A DNA stretch of 64,000 nucleotides from Pontibacter ummariensis (GTDB lineage Bacteria > Bacteroidota > Bacteroidia > Cytophagales > Hymenobacteraceae). This document shows, piece by piece, positions 25,615 to 35,241 of this stretch. The stretch is from contig NZ_FZOQ01000013.1 of the NCBI RefSeq assembly GCF_900188175.1, positions 1 to 64,000 on the forward strand. The letters are read 5' to 3'. Position numbers and translations under genes: made by a program. The notes beneath the pieces are model-generated. The model saw only the letters and a program-made list of their open reading frames with translations, was not told the DNA's origin and did not search any database. Numbering within the stretch: the first letter of the stretch is position 1; the number at the start of each line of letters is the position of its first letter.

Positions 25615-28600
25615 CTAGGAGGACTGCTTTTCCTGTTGCCTGCTTTCCGCATACTGAGACGGCAGAATATTGTACTCATCCTTGAAGTACTTCGTGAAGT
25701 ACTTTCTGTTATTGAAACCCACTTTATAGGCCACCTCGGCCACTGTTAACTGGCTCTTCTCCAGCAACTGCGCTGCGTGCTGCAGTCTAATCTTCCGGAT
25801 AAACTCCACCGGCGACTGTCCGGTAATGGCTGTCATCTTCTTGTACAGGTGCACCCGGCTTACGCCTAGCTCCTTGCTAAGGGCCTCCACGGAGAGGTCA
25901 GAGTCCGAAAGGTGTTCTTCCACTACCTTAATCGCATTCTGGATCAGTTTTTCGTCGAGCGAGACAATCTCTTTCTCGCTTGTCTGCACGCTTATCTTCT
26001 TCTCATACACCTTCTGGAGCATCTCGCGCTGCGCGATCAGGTTCTTAATGCGGGTGTACAGGATCAGGAAGTTGAAAGGCTTGGTGACGTAATCGTTTGC
26101 ACCAATGTCCAGGCCTTTCAGTTTCTGCTCTTCAGAGGCATGGGCCGTGAGCAGCACAAACGGGATGTGTGAGGTTCTGGAGTCCTGCTTTATCTTCTGG
26201 CAGAACTCAATCCCATTCAGTTGCGGCATCATCAGATCGCTCACGATCAGATCCGGCATATGCGACAATGCTTTCTGCCAGCCCTCCTTGCCGTCTTTGG
26301 CCTCGATGATCGTAAAATGCTCCTTCAGGTTATCCTTCAGATAATAGCGGAAGTCTTCGTTATCCTCTACCAGGAGCACGGCAGGCCCACTGTCCATCCC
26401 TGCGGCATGCTGCACCTTTACCTCTGGTGCGGTCTCCGCTGCCTGCTCTGAAACCTCCTCTACTACATCCTCTTCTATTGTCAGGTTAGGGGCCGTTATT
26501 TCTTTTACAGGAATAGACACTGTAAAGCAGCTGCCTTTCCCCGGCTCACTATCTACCGTAATGATACCGCCATGAAGCTTTACGAACTCTTTGGTGATCG
26601 CCAGGCCGATGCCACTTCCCTGGTTCAGCATGTTACTCGGCACATCGTCCCGGAAGAAGCGTTCAAAAACCTTGGCCTGCTTCTCTTTCGGAATGCCAAT
26701 GCCCGTGTCTTTTACTTTTATCTCCAGAATCTTGATGCCCTCTGATGAGGAATCGTTATCGAAGAAGCCCAGTTCCACGTCTATCCGGCCATTCTCCGGC
26801 GTAAACTTGAAGGCGTTTGACAGCAGGTTGAACAGGATCTTTTCCAGCTTGTCCATGTCGAAAGACACCTGCAACTCCTCCAGGCTCGATTTGAACGAGA
26901 GGCCAATGTTTTTCTTTTCAGAAAGATCGGAGAAAGAACGCACCGACTCTTTCACAAACTTCACCACGTTGCCTTCAGACGGGCTCAGGCTAATCTCATC
27001 CACCTCTATCTTCCGGAAGTCCAGCAACTGGTTTACCAGGTTCAGAAGCCGCTTGGCATTGCGGTTGATCATTTGAAACTGCTGTCGCTGCTCCGCGTTA
27101 TCCGTGGTCTTCAGCAGCTTCTCGATTGGTGCTAAAATCAGTGTCAGCGGGGTCCGGAACTCGTGGCTTACATTCGTAAAAAACTTGATCTTCATTAAGT
27201 CGAGCTCTCGCATTTGCTTTGCCTCGCGTCGTTCCTGCTCTATGATGAACTGGGTCCTTGCCCGCTGTAACTCCATTCTTCTGGCCAGAATCAGCACAAC
27301 TATGCCCAAGCCGATATACAGCAAGAATGCTTCGGTAGTCAGCCAGAAAGGGGCCAGCACTGCCAGCTGCACGCTGGCCCCCTCCTCGTTCCAAACCCCG
27401 TCGTTGTTCGAGGCCATTACTTTAAACTCGTACTCGCCCGGGTCCAGGTTCGTATAGGTCACCCGGCGGTGCAGGTTATCCACCGTATGCCATTCCTTGT
27501 CGAAGCCCTCCAGCTTGTACTTGTACTTGTTCTTTTCAGAATGCAGAAAATTGAGGGCCGCAAACTCGATGGAAAAGACATTCTCATCGTGCTCCAGCGT
27601 AATGTGCTCCGTTTCAGTGATGGACTTGGGCAGGATGATGCGCCCGTTGAGCACCTCTCCTACTGCCAGGCTCTTGTTAAACAATTGGAAATCGGTGAAC
27701 ACGATGCGCGGGGCGGTGCTGTTCTTGCCAATATGCTCCGGGTTAAAGATGTTAATACCATTAGGACCTCCGAATACCATTTCTCCGCTGCGCGTCTTTA
27801 GAGAGGCATTCTCGTTAAAAGCTTTGCCCTGCAACCCGTCCAGCTCATCAAAGTTCCTGAAGTTAACACCGGTGACGCCTTTCCCGCCTTTTCCCCGCTT
27901 AATGATGGCATTCGTTATCCCGCTCGGTGTACTCATCCACAGGTTCCCCTGTCGGTCTTCCTGTATGGAAATGACCGTATTGTTCGGCAAGCCGTCGGCC
28001 ATTGTATAATGGAAAAAGCTGTTCTCTTCTTCGTTGTAAAGGTCCAGCCCCTCGGTTGTACCTACCCAAATATTGTGATGCGTGTCCACGTAAATGGACA
28101 TAATGTTATTACTCACCAGGCTATTGGGCTTGCTGGCATCATGCGCCAGGTAGGTACTCTTACCTGTTTCTTTATTAAAGATATCGATGCCATAGCCCCC
28201 GCCTACCCACAGATTTCCGCGGCGATCCTCCACAATGGTCGTAATATAATCACAGTGCAGCGGGTATTCGCCAGCTCCTACCCTGGAGTGCCGGAAGCCG
28301 CCTGTCTGTGGGTCGAACAGCTCTAATCCCCCATTCAGCGTACCTGCCCAGAGGTTGCCTTTCGAATCTTCGAACAACTCCCAAATACTGTTATCGGAAA
28401 GGCTTTTAGGATCGTTAGGGTCGCTTTTGAAATGCGTAAAGGTTTGCCCGTCAAACTTATTCAGCCCACCCAGATAGGTACCTACCCATAGGTTCTTGTG
28501 TCTGTCAATCAACAAACTAACGATAATATCGCCGGAGATGCTGGCAGGATTACCAGGGTCATGTGTATACCGGGTGTAGGCTCCCGTACTCCTGTCCAAA

Positions 28601-29796
28601 TAAAGTAATCCCCCTCCGTTCGTACCTATCCACAGGTTCCCTTTATCGTCCTCCACAAATGCGTTTACGTCGCTGTAAGGAAGGCTTGAGCTAACAGAGG
28701 CCAGGTGCTTGAAGTGGGGGAACCGAATGTTCTGCTGGTGGTAAAAGTTTACCCCTTTCTTAAACGTACCCACCCAGATAATACCGCTCTCGTCTTTGTA
28801 CAGGGTGTTGATACTGTTATGTGCCAGGCTGTTATCCACCTCCTCGTCGTGGCGAATGTACTGGACCTTGAAGCTCTTCTTATTAATGAGGTTAATGCCG
28901 CCATGGTCTGTGCCAATCCAGATCTTCCCTTTCTCCCCCTCTACAATGCCCTTCACCAAGTCATTGTTCAGCTGCAGCGGCGCAGACCCCGTGTAAAAGT
29001 GATCAACAGACTTCTTTTTGTGGTTATAGTAAAACACGCCGCCGCCGTTATCTGGCATGTACAGCCAAAGGTCATCATCGCTATCAACCGTAAAGGAATA
29101 GTTGAGCAGCTTCTGATTAAATTTTTTATAGATATCGTCATTCCGCTCCACCACCTTCAGCGTCTTTTTATCCAGCCGCTCCAGAATGCCATTACGGTGA
29201 ATCACCCAGTAATCACCAGCTGAATTCTGCCGTATGGCCGAAACGTAGCTGGTGCTGATCGACTGCTTGCCCGAAAACTCGTGGCTCAGGTTCGTAGAGG
29301 TTCTGTTATGGGGATTGTATCTGGTGATACCGTTGCCGGTGCTTATAAACCAAAAGTTACCGTCCTGGTCTTTGTAAATGTCCTCTACATGCGCACTAGG
29401 CGGAAGCTGGTACTGCTTGACGTAGTTCTTCTGGCTACGTGTAAACTTCTCTGTGATCGGGTCAAAAACGCTTGCACCCAAAGAGGTTTGTACCCAGATC
29501 TTTCCATCTGGCCCTTCAAATAGCTTCAGGATGTTATTGCTAAAGATAGAGGTAGAGTCGTTCGAATCGTACTTGTAGACCTTTAGCTTATAGCCATCGT
29601 ACCGGTTGAGGCCGGCAGCTGTGCCTATCCATAAAAAACCTTTGCTATCCTTCAGGAAACATTTCACCTGATTGTTAGACAGCCCGTTGTTGATATCTAT
29701 CAGCGAGAACTTATACTGCTTTGGTAGTGCAGCAAGCACTTGAGAGGCACTTCCGAGGAGAAGTAACACAAACAAAATGAGCCTGTTAAAAAACAT
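25615..29796 (-). CDS. Hybrid two-component system sensor-regulator (HTCS)
   Basis: This 1393-residue protein joins sensor kinase and transcription factor. After a signal peptide (ending QVLA) there are two Reg_prop beta-propellers (about 30-720; repeats like DSKGFLWIGTAAGLNRYDG, DDKGNLWIGTNGGGLLYLD, DRRGNLWVGGGYGIDIFN) and a Y_Y_Y domain (about 735-805). One membrane helix follows (about 812-832), then HisKA with H878 in NVSHEFRTPLT, an HATPase with DTGIGIPKEKQ and GSGIGLAI, a receiver with D1187 in VSDLMMP, and an AraC-type HTH pair (about 1290-1385). The periplasmic propellers should sense an oligosaccharide and the HTH should activate the locus. The gene sits among the likely targets. It is the best candidate to bind the three shared upstream elements. 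Confidence 0.96.
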   Translation of the reverse strand: MFFNRLILFVLLLLGSASQVLAALPKQYKFSLIDINNGLSNNQVKCFLKDSKGFLWIGTAAGLNRYDGYKLKVYKYDSNDSTSIFSNNILKLFEGPDGKIWVQTSLGASVFDPITEKFTRSQKNYVKQYQLPPSAHVEDIYKDQDGNFWFISTGNGITRYNPHNRTSTNLSHEFSGKQSISTSYVSAIRQNSAGDYWVIHRNGILERLDKKTLKVVERNDDIYKKFNQKLLNYSFTVDSDDDLWLYMPDNGGGVFYYNHKKKSVDHFYTGSAPLQLNNDLVKGIVEGEKGKIWIGTDHGGINLINKKSFKVQYIRHDEEVDNSLAHNSINTLYKDESGIIWVGTFKKGVNFYHQQNIRFPHFKHLASVSSSLPYSDVNAFVEDDKGNLWIGTNGGGLLYLDRSTGAYTRYTHDPGNPASISGDIIVSLLIDRHKNLWVGTYLGGLNKFDGQTFTHFKSDPNDPKSLSDNSIWELFEDSKGNLWAGTLNGGLELFDPQTGGFRHSRVGAGEYPLHCDYITTIVEDRRGNLWVGGGYGIDIFNKETGKSTYLAHDASKPNSLVSNNIMSIYVDTHHNIWVGTTEGLDLYNEEENSFFHYTMADGLPNNTVISIQEDRQGNLWMSTPSGITNAIIKRGKGGKGVTGVNFRNFDELDGLQGKAFNENASLKTRSGEMVFGGPNGINIFNPEHIGKNSTAPRIVFTDFQLFNKSLAVGEVLNGRIILPKSITETEHITLEHDENVFSIEFAALNFLHSEKNKYKYKLEGFDKEWHTVDNLHRRVTYTNLDPGEYEFKVMASNNDGVWNEEGASVQLAVLAPFWLTTEAFLLYIGLGIVVLILARRMELQRARTQFIIEQERREAKQMRELDLMKIKFFTNVSHEFRTPLTLILAPIEKLLKTTDNAEQRQQFQMINRNAKRLLNLVNQLLDFRKIEVDEISLSPSEGNVVKFVKESVRSFSDLSEKKNIGLSFKSSLEELQVSFDMDKLEKILFNLLSNAFKFTPENGRIDVELGFFDNDSSSEGIKILEIKVKDTGIGIPKEKQAKVFERFFRDDVPSNMLNQGSGIGLAITKEFVKLHGGIITVDSEPGKGSCFTVSIPVKEITAPNLTIEEDVVEEVSEQAAETAPEVKVQHAAGMDSGPAVLLVEDNEDFRYYLKDNLKEHFTIIEAKDGKEGWQKALSHMPDLIVSDLMMPQLNGIEFCQKIKQDSRTSHIPFVLLTAHASEEQKLKGLDIGANDYVTKPFNFLILYTRIKNLIAQREMLQKVYEKKISVQTSEKEIVSLDEKLIQNAIKVVEEHLSDSDLSVEALSKELGVSRVHLYKKMTAITGQSPVEFIRKIRLQHAAQLLEKSQLTVAEVAYKVGFNNRKYFTKYFKDEYNILPSQYAESRQQEKQSS

Positions 29797-30312
29797 GTTT
29801 GCAGTAAATTCTGAGGTGGTTACGATTTCTAATTTAAAGAAAAAATATCAATAAAGTGTTCCGTAACAGGCATATTTAAATCTTTATCCCCTTTCTGTTT
29901 GTGCTTAACCGGTATATATAATTTACCTATTTTCCATTATCGCCAGGCTTAAATTACTAACAGCGCATCGCAGGCTAATACTATATGTCGATATAGCAAC
30001 GGTCATTCCTGTTACATCTCATTCTCATAAATAGTACCCTGCTTAGAAGAAATCAAGACAGAAAACCTATTGCACTAAGCTGGGTTTCCGTATAACAGTG
30101 CCTGGGGCTTGGCTTAAATTGCACTGGCTTTTATGCCCCCTCTCTTAACGCTACGAACACTTCAGGACTTAACAGCCCAGAACTGGTGCAACAAGATAAA
30201 AGCAGTAGGGCTTGTACTGAAGTGAAAGAGTGCTGCAGAATGCTCCTAGAGAAAGCTTCCATTGTCCATGAGCAGGCACATGCCTCAGGAAAGACGCGGC
30301 TAAAGTCTTCCT
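29797..30312. other. Intergenic region
   Basis: These 516 bp lie between the symporter gene's 3' end and the regulator's start. It must hold the regulator's promoter and the symporter's terminator. I see no clear consensus promoter, no convincing hairpin and no gene remnant. Confidence 0.45.
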
Positions 30313-31956
30313 CTACCAGAAGACAACATAGAGTGCCGCCGTAATGCCACAGATCAGGATAGCCCCTATGTTAAAACCCATACTCGTGCGGAACAGGCCT
30401 TTTTCCAGGCTGATCGCATTGTCATTGACTTTCCCTCTGTTCTCCACCAGGCTGATGAGGACCATCAGGGCAGACAGGAGCATGAAGACAATACCCATCC
30501 GGTCTATAAAAGGCAAGGCTGGATACACCGCCTTCAGTGCAGCGGAAAGCGGAATGGTAAGGCAGGCGGCAGCAAGGGCTGCATTGGAAGTCGTCTTCTT
30601 CCAGAAAAAGCCAAACACGAAAATAGCCGTAACGCCAGGTGATACAAAACCTGTATACTCCTGGATATACTGAAAAGCCTGATCCAGCACACGTAGGGCA
30701 GGAGCCACGATGGCAGCGATAAAGAATGCGGCAATCGCTACCAGCCTGCCCATTTCTACCTGCTGCCTGTCAGTAGCCTTTGGGTTGATGAACTGCTTGT
30801 AGATATCGATGGTAAAGATAGTGGCGGTACTGTTAGCCATAGAAGCCAAAGAGGATACAATGGCAGCTGTAAGCGCAGCAAAGGCAAGCCCTTTCAGCCC
30901 CTGTGGGAGCAACTGCAGTAAAGCAGGATAGGCTCTGTCGGATTTGATAATATGCGTAGAAGCATCCGTCATGGTGCCTATAAATTCCGGGCTTGCGCCT
31001 TTCTCCACGATCACGTAAGCTGCGATGCCCGGCACCACCACAATGATCGGCATGAGTAACTTGATAAAGCCCGCGAAGATCATTCCTTTCTGGGCATTAT
31101 CCAGGTCCCTGGCAGCAAGGGCCCGCTGGGTGATGTACTGGTTACAGCCCCAGTAACTGAACTGCACGATCCACATGCCCCCTACGAGCACGCTCAGCCC
31201 CGGCAGGTCCAGGTAAGCATCGCGCATCGCCCCACGGCCGTCCGGGATCATGAACTCCCCTTTCTCAAAGATCATCTGCAGGTGCGAAGGGGCTTCCCGG
31301 CCCAGCACAGCTATTCCCTCCAGTACGCTGCCACTCCCCACCAGCGACAAGGCCAGGTAAGTAGTAGCCAGCCCGCCCATCACCAGAAACACCACCTGTA
31401 CCACGTCGGTCCATGCCACCGCTTTCAGACCACCGTAGATGGAGTAGATCATGGCAAACAAGGACAGGCCAATGATGCTGTACACCATCGGAATACCCAG
31501 GATGGTCTCTATGCTTAAGGCGCCGAGGTAGAGCACGGAGGTGAGGTTAACAAAGACATACACCAACAGCCAGAAAACGGCCATCACGGTACGGACCCTG
31601 TTATCATAGCGCCTGTTCAGGAACTGGGGCATGGTAAAGATCCCCTCTTTCAGGTAGATGGGCAGGAAGAAAATACCGACTAGGACCAGCGTAATGGCAG
31701 CGATCCACTCATAGGCCGAGATAGCTAGCCCCAACGCAAAGCCGGAGCCTGCCATGCCAATAAACTGCTCTGCTGAGATGTTAGAGGCGATCAGCGAGGC
31801 GCCTACAGCCCAGAAAGGTAAGGCCTTGCTCGCCAGGAAGTAGTCGCTGGCCGTTTTATGATGTCCCCGCTTCTCCCTGGAAACATAGACACCAATCAGA
31901 ATAATAAGCAAGCAGTACCCACCAAAAACAGCAAAATCCAGGGTGCTAAAGGTCAT
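30313..31956 (-). CDS. Sodium:sugar symporter (SSS family)
   Basis: This 547-residue polytopic inner-membrane protein belongs to the solute:sodium symporter family of SGLT type. It shows about 13-14 hydrophobic segments and family marks such as DYFLASKALPFWAVGASLIASNISAEQFIGMAG, in which ASLIASNISAEQFIG is the conserved helix 2 block, and GGLKAVAWTDVVQ. It should carry a monosaccharide or disaccharide from the periplasm into the cell with Na+. The proposed operator (32068-32133) ties it to the hemicellulose locus and makes a released sugar such as xylose, glucose or mannose the likely cargo; the exact sugar is unknown. Confidence 0.9.
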   Translation of the reverse strand: MTFSTLDFAVFGGYCLLIILIGVYVSREKRGHHKTASDYFLASKALPFWAVGASLIASNISAEQFIGMAGSGFALGLAISAYEWIAAITLVLVGIFFLPIYLKEGIFTMPQFLNRRYDNRVRTVMAVFWLLVYVFVNLTSVLYLGALSIETILGIPMVYSIIGLSLFAMIYSIYGGLKAVAWTDVVQVVFLVMGGLATTYLALSLVGSGSVLEGIAVLGREAPSHLQMIFEKGEFMIPDGRGAMRDAYLDLPGLSVLVGGMWIVQFSYWGCNQYITQRALAARDLDNAQKGMIFAGFIKLLMPIIVVVPGIAAYVIVEKGASPEFIGTMTDASTHIIKSDRAYPALLQLLPQGLKGLAFAALTAAIVSSLASMANSTATIFTIDIYKQFINPKATDRQQVEMGRLVAIAAFFIAAIVAPALRVLDQAFQYIQEYTGFVSPGVTAIFVFGFFWKKTTSNAALAAACLTIPLSAALKAVYPALPFIDRMGIVFMLLSALMVLISLVENRGKVNDNAISLEKGLFRTSMGFNIGAILICGITAALYVVFW

Positions 31957-32258
31957 AAATCAAGAATGAGCTACAGAAGCGGACACCACCAGGCCAATGG
32001 GTGCTTTTATAGCGCTCCCCCAGCTTAAAAGCAGGGGTACATTGTTTAGCCTGGCAAATCCGGAACTCAAAGGTATAATATCTTGCTCTAAAAGCTTGTC
32101 CCAAATGTTTCCTTCTTAGGTATGGTTTGTTAAGGCACGTTTCCGGACCAGGAAAAAAGAAAGAAGAGAAGTAGGCAGCTCCCGCATGCGGGGGCTAGTA
32201 CGCTGGCCTACAAAAAGAAACAAGCCTACTACGGGGAGCAATACAAGGTTTTAACTAT
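31957..32258. other. Divergence-free gap carrying symporter promoter
   Basis: These 302 bp lie between the DNA glycosylase gene and the symporter gene, both on the minus strand. They hold operator site C (32068-32133), which places the symporter start about 110 bp downstream of its -7 box. Nothing else is recognised. Confidence 0.5.
32068..32133 (-). promoter_or_regulatory. Proposed operator and promoter of the symporter gene (site C)
   Basis: Minus strand: TTAAC (32129-32133), 16 bases, GGAAACATTTG (32102-32112), 26 bases, then TACCTTTG (32068-32075), a full match to the -7 consensus TAnnTTTG. The GGGGTAT bases shared by sites A and B are not kept here, so the core is likely TTAAC-N16-GGAAACATTTG. 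Confidence 0.65.
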
Positions 32259-32930
32259 TTACCTTGCCTTGCTCACCCACTTGTTGTCTTTCAGCCAGAA
32301 GCGCCAGGGCCGTTGCGCATCCTCCCCGGCGTAGTCCACACCAATACGGGGGCCTGCGGCTATGTCCTCCGGAGGCACCACCAGCCCTTTGTCCTCCAGC
32401 CAAACAAGGTCACCTGTCAGGTCGGCGCCATAAAGCTTTTTATCTATGCCCAGGGCCTTGCTTAGCACACCGGGCCCAGCGGTTAGGTTAGGCTTTAAGC
32501 TGTGCATGTTGCGCCGCAGCAGCATCTCCTCCACTCCCTCTGTTGGCTCCAGGCCACGTATCAGCACCGCATCAGCCCTGTCCTTTTCATTCGTGATGAC
32601 GTTGAACAGGTGGTACATGCCATAAATCAGGTACACATACCCCACGCCCCCCTCCAGGTACATCACCTCGGTGCGGGCGGTGCGGCGGTTGTTGTTAGAG
32701 TGGCTGGCACGGTCGTCTATCCCGGAGTAGGCTTCTGTCTCCACGATGACCCCTCCCGTCAGGATGCCGTCTTTGCAGGTGTACAGGTGCTTTCCGAGCA
32801 GGTCCTGCGCTATCTGCACAACGTCGGGGCGGGTGTAAAAGGACTTAGGCAGCTTCAAATTGAGTTGTTGGTTTTTCGTTTTACGCCTTCGTTGGTACGT
32901 GGTATTAAGTGTAACGTTAAACCGAGGCAC
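32259..32930 (-). CDS. 3-methyladenine DNA glycosylase (AAG/MPG family)
   Basis: This 223-residue base-excision repair enzyme removes alkylated purines such as 3-methyladenine from DNA in the cytoplasm. Family motifs are SFYTRPDVVQIAQDLLGKHL, VETEAYSGIDDRASHS with the catalytic Glu, VMYLEGGVGYVYLIYGMYHLFN, AVLIRGLEP, TAGPGVLSKALGID and GPRIGVDYAGE. The length fits bacterial members. The first 25 or so residues (MPRFNVTLNTTYQRRRKTK) are not conserved in the family, so the real start may be nearer to LKLPKSFY, although I see no ATG there. It stands alone between the sugar locus and the B12 locus. Confidence 0.93.
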   Translation of the reverse strand: MPRFNVTLNTTYQRRRKTKNQQLNLKLPKSFYTRPDVVQIAQDLLGKHLYTCKDGILTGGVIVETEAYSGIDDRASHSNNNRRTARTEVMYLEGGVGYVYLIYGMYHLFNVITNEKDRADAVLIRGLEPTEGVEEMLLRRNMHSLKPNLTAGPGVLSKALGIDKKLYGADLTGDLVWLEDKGLVVPPEDIAAGPRIGVDYAGEDAQRPWRFWLKDNKWVSKAR

Positions 32931-32984
32931 CTAACCTCCCCCTTAATTCATGGCCTGTAATTCATAACACATTATTTTTTAACG

Positions 32985-32993
32985 TACCTTTGC
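32985..32993 (+). promoter_or_regulatory. Promoter -7 box of the B12 uptake operon
   Basis: TACCTTTGC matches the Bacteroidota -7 consensus TAnnTTTGC and lies just before the start of the cobalamin riboswitch, as expected if transcription starts around 33000. No clear TTTG is seen at the -33 position. Confidence 0.55.
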
Positions 32994-32998
32994 CCTCA

Positions 32999-33180
32999 GA
33001 TTGGTGGCGATACCTATTACCGTAGGTATTGCCTTAAAAGGGAAGCAGGTGTAAGTCCTGCGCTGTTCCCGCAACTGTCATCTTCATAAAAAGGGTTAGC
33101 CTAACACCAACGGCCACTGTGCAGCAAGCGCTGCGTGGGAAGGCGGGCTAACTGAAGAGAGCCAGGAGACCTGCCAGTCC
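32999..33180 (+). promoter_or_regulatory. Cobalamin (B12) riboswitch
   Basis: All landmark segments of the cobalamin riboswitch appear in order: AAAGGGAAGCAGGTG, the core TAAGTCCTGCGCTGTTCCC followed by GCAACTGT, GCCACTG, TGGGAAGG, and the B12 box AGCCAGGAGACCTGCC (33160-33175). It lies upstream of a BtuB-like receptor gene on the same strand, so adenosylcobalamin or a related corrinoid should reduce expression of the uptake operon. About 115 bp separates the B12 box from the start codon. No clear terminator hairpin is seen there, so control by ribosome access is more likely (inference). Confidence 0.95.
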
Positions 33181-33296
33181 GGCATTTTTTAGTCGTATGC
33201 TTTCGGGTAAAAAGCTGCACGGCCGCGCAACGCCTGCGTTCGCTGTTCCTGCCTTTGTACCTGCCGGCATGCTTCGGGATTTGAGCGAACAAATAC

Positions 33297-35219
33297 GTGG
33301 TAAGATTTCCTTTTCGTATATTCTTTATCTGTATACTGATAGCCAGCTATGCCGGCTTGGCAAGCACGGCTGTTGCCCAACAGGACTCAACGGCACATCA
33401 GCTACGCGTGGTAGAGATCTTTGGCAAGCCCGCCGAGGTTTATGCCGTGGGTAGCCATGTAACGCAGCTGGACAGCACCTACCTAAGCACCTATAGTTCC
33501 AGCACGCTGGCTGATGCACTGCAGGCGCGTACGCCGCTTTATTTTAAAAGCTATGGCGCAAGCGGTATTTCGTCGGTGGCTTTCCGGGGCACCAACGCTT
33601 CCCAAACCGCTGTGCTCTGGAACGGGCTAAACATTGCTCCCGCCACACTCGGCCAAACCGACTTCTCCACCTTGCCTGTCACTGGCTTTGGCGAGGTGGC
33701 CGTGCAGTATGGCGCAGCGGCAACAAACTATGGCAGCGGTGCCATTGGCGGGGCTATATTGCTTAGCTCCCCCGACTACGACGACCATAAAGGCCTGGAA
33801 GCAGACATAAAGCTGGAGGCCGGCAGCTTTGGCCGCTACTTTGGCAATGGCAGTGTGCGCTACAGTGGCAAAAAGCTTAGCTATGGCCTGAGCGCCTATA
33901 GCCTTTGGGTCGAGAATGACTATAAGTTCAAGGACCTGAGCCGCTTCGGAAAACCGGAGGTGCGCCAGGAGCACGCCTCCGTAGAACAGCGCGGCCTGAC
34001 GCAGGACATCGGCTGGGCCATAACACCCAAAACGAAACTGGCCCTGCATGGCTGGTACACGTTCTCAGACAGGCACCTGCAACCTGCTATGGGCTCCGTC
34101 TATGCCAACGAAAAGCAAAGGGACGAGAGCCGGCGCCTGATGGCAACGCTGCAGCATGAAAGCTGGCTCGGCAAAACAGACATCAAGCTGGCTTACTTCA
34201 ACGACTTTCTGCACTATACCGACCGCAACAACGATTCTGAGTCGGACGTGGATGCCTACCAGCTGCAGGCAGAGCAAACCTATGCCTATGGGCGGCACTG
34301 GAGCCTGCGAGGCGGGCTGAACCTGCAGCACTACCAGGCGAAGAACGATGGCTATGCCGGGGAGCAGGATGAAAGCCGCGCCTCTGTCTTTGCCCTGTTC
34401 CGTTACGACCCGCTGGAGCACCTGCAACTGAGCCTGAACCTGCGCCAGGCCTTCGCGGAAAACTACAACCCGCCCCTCACGCCCTCCTTTGGTTTTACCT
34501 ATAAGCCCTTGCAGAACGACCTGCTGGCAATAAAAGGCAGCCTGAGCGGCAGCTATAGACTACCCACGCTCAACGACCGCTTCTGGCTAGGGGCCGGCAA
34601 CCCGGAGCTCCGCCCGGAGCAAGGAAAGAACACTGAGCTAGGCCTGCTGCATAAGACAGTGCTGAACCAGACTGAACTAACCCTTGAGGCGACAGCTTAC
34701 CTGATGCAGGTCGACAACTGGATACAGTGGGCTCCAAACGAACGGGGAACCTGGCGCCCCACCAACCTGCAAAAGGTGGAAAACAAAGGGGTAGAGCTCA
34801 GTGCTTCGGCAAAAAGAAAACTAGGGCAGCTGTCCTTGCAAGCGAACGCAGGCTATACTTACACGTCCTCTGAGCAGCAGAAGGTATACGAAGGCAGCGG
34901 CAACGACGTGGGCAAACAGCTGATGTACGTGCCCCTGCACAAAGGGGTGTTCTCTGCTGAGGCCAGGTATCAGGCGTGGAGCCTGCTGGGTAACCTCAAC
35001 TACACCGGCCTGCGCTACACCAGCAACTCCGAGACAAACAGCCTGGATAGTTTTCTCCTGCTAAACCTGGCCCTGACCCGAAAGATCAAGCTACAGCAAA
35101 ACACGCTGCTGCTCACCCTCCGCACCGATAACGTAACAGATGAAGTTTACCAAACCATGCTTAACAGGGCCATGCCGCCCCGTGGCTACACCTTTAGCTT
35201 ACGTTTTATAATACCTTAA
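33297..35219 (+). CDS. btuB: TonB-dependent vitamin B12 receptor, BtuB-like
   Basis: This 640-residue outer-membrane receptor begins at a GTG (33297-33299), the first start after an in-frame TGA, and opens with a signal peptide (VRFPFRIFFICILIAS...AVAQQ). The plug domain spans about 40-160 (DALQARTPLYFKSYGASGISSVAFRGTNASQTAVLWNG). A 22-strand-type barrel follows, ending RGYTFSLRFIIP with a terminal hydrophobic pattern. There is no carboxypeptidase-like N-terminal domain, unlike the SusC proteins, which fits BtuB/FhuA-type receptors. The cobalamin riboswitch upstream gives the ligand. The BtuG-like gene follows after 22 bp, so the two form an operon. Corrinoid choice cannot be read from the sequence. 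Confidence 0.9.
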   Translation: MVRFPFRIFFICILIASYAGLASTAVAQQDSTAHQLRVVEIFGKPAEVYAVGSHVTQLDSTYLSTYSSSTLADALQARTPLYFKSYGASGISSVAFRGTNASQTAVLWNGLNIAPATLGQTDFSTLPVTGFGEVAVQYGAAATNYGSGAIGGAILLSSPDYDDHKGLEADIKLEAGSFGRYFGNGSVRYSGKKLSYGLSAYSLWVENDYKFKDLSRFGKPEVRQEHASVEQRGLTQDIGWAITPKTKLALHGWYTFSDRHLQPAMGSVYANEKQRDESRRLMATLQHESWLGKTDIKLAYFNDFLHYTDRNNDSESDVDAYQLQAEQTYAYGRHWSLRGGLNLQHYQAKNDGYAGEQDESRASVFALFRYDPLEHLQLSLNLRQAFAENYNPPLTPSFGFTYKPLQNDLLAIKGSLSGSYRLPTLNDRFWLGAGNPELRPEQGKNTELGLLHKTVLNQTELTLEATAYLMQVDNWIQWAPNERGTWRPTNLQKVENKGVELSASAKRKLGQLSLQANAGYTYTSSEQQKVYEGSGNDVGKQLMYVPLHKGVFSAEARYQAWSLLGNLNYTGLRYTSNSETNSLDSFLLLNLALTRKIKLQQNTLLLTLRTDNVTDEVYQTMLNRAMPPRGYTFSLRFIIP

Positions 35220-35241
35220 TATCCATAACTTAAAACCATAC

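Noticed and set aside
33101..33292. 63-codon minus-strand frame over the riboswitch
   Set aside because: The conserved RNA segments explain this sequence, and the product resembles no protein.
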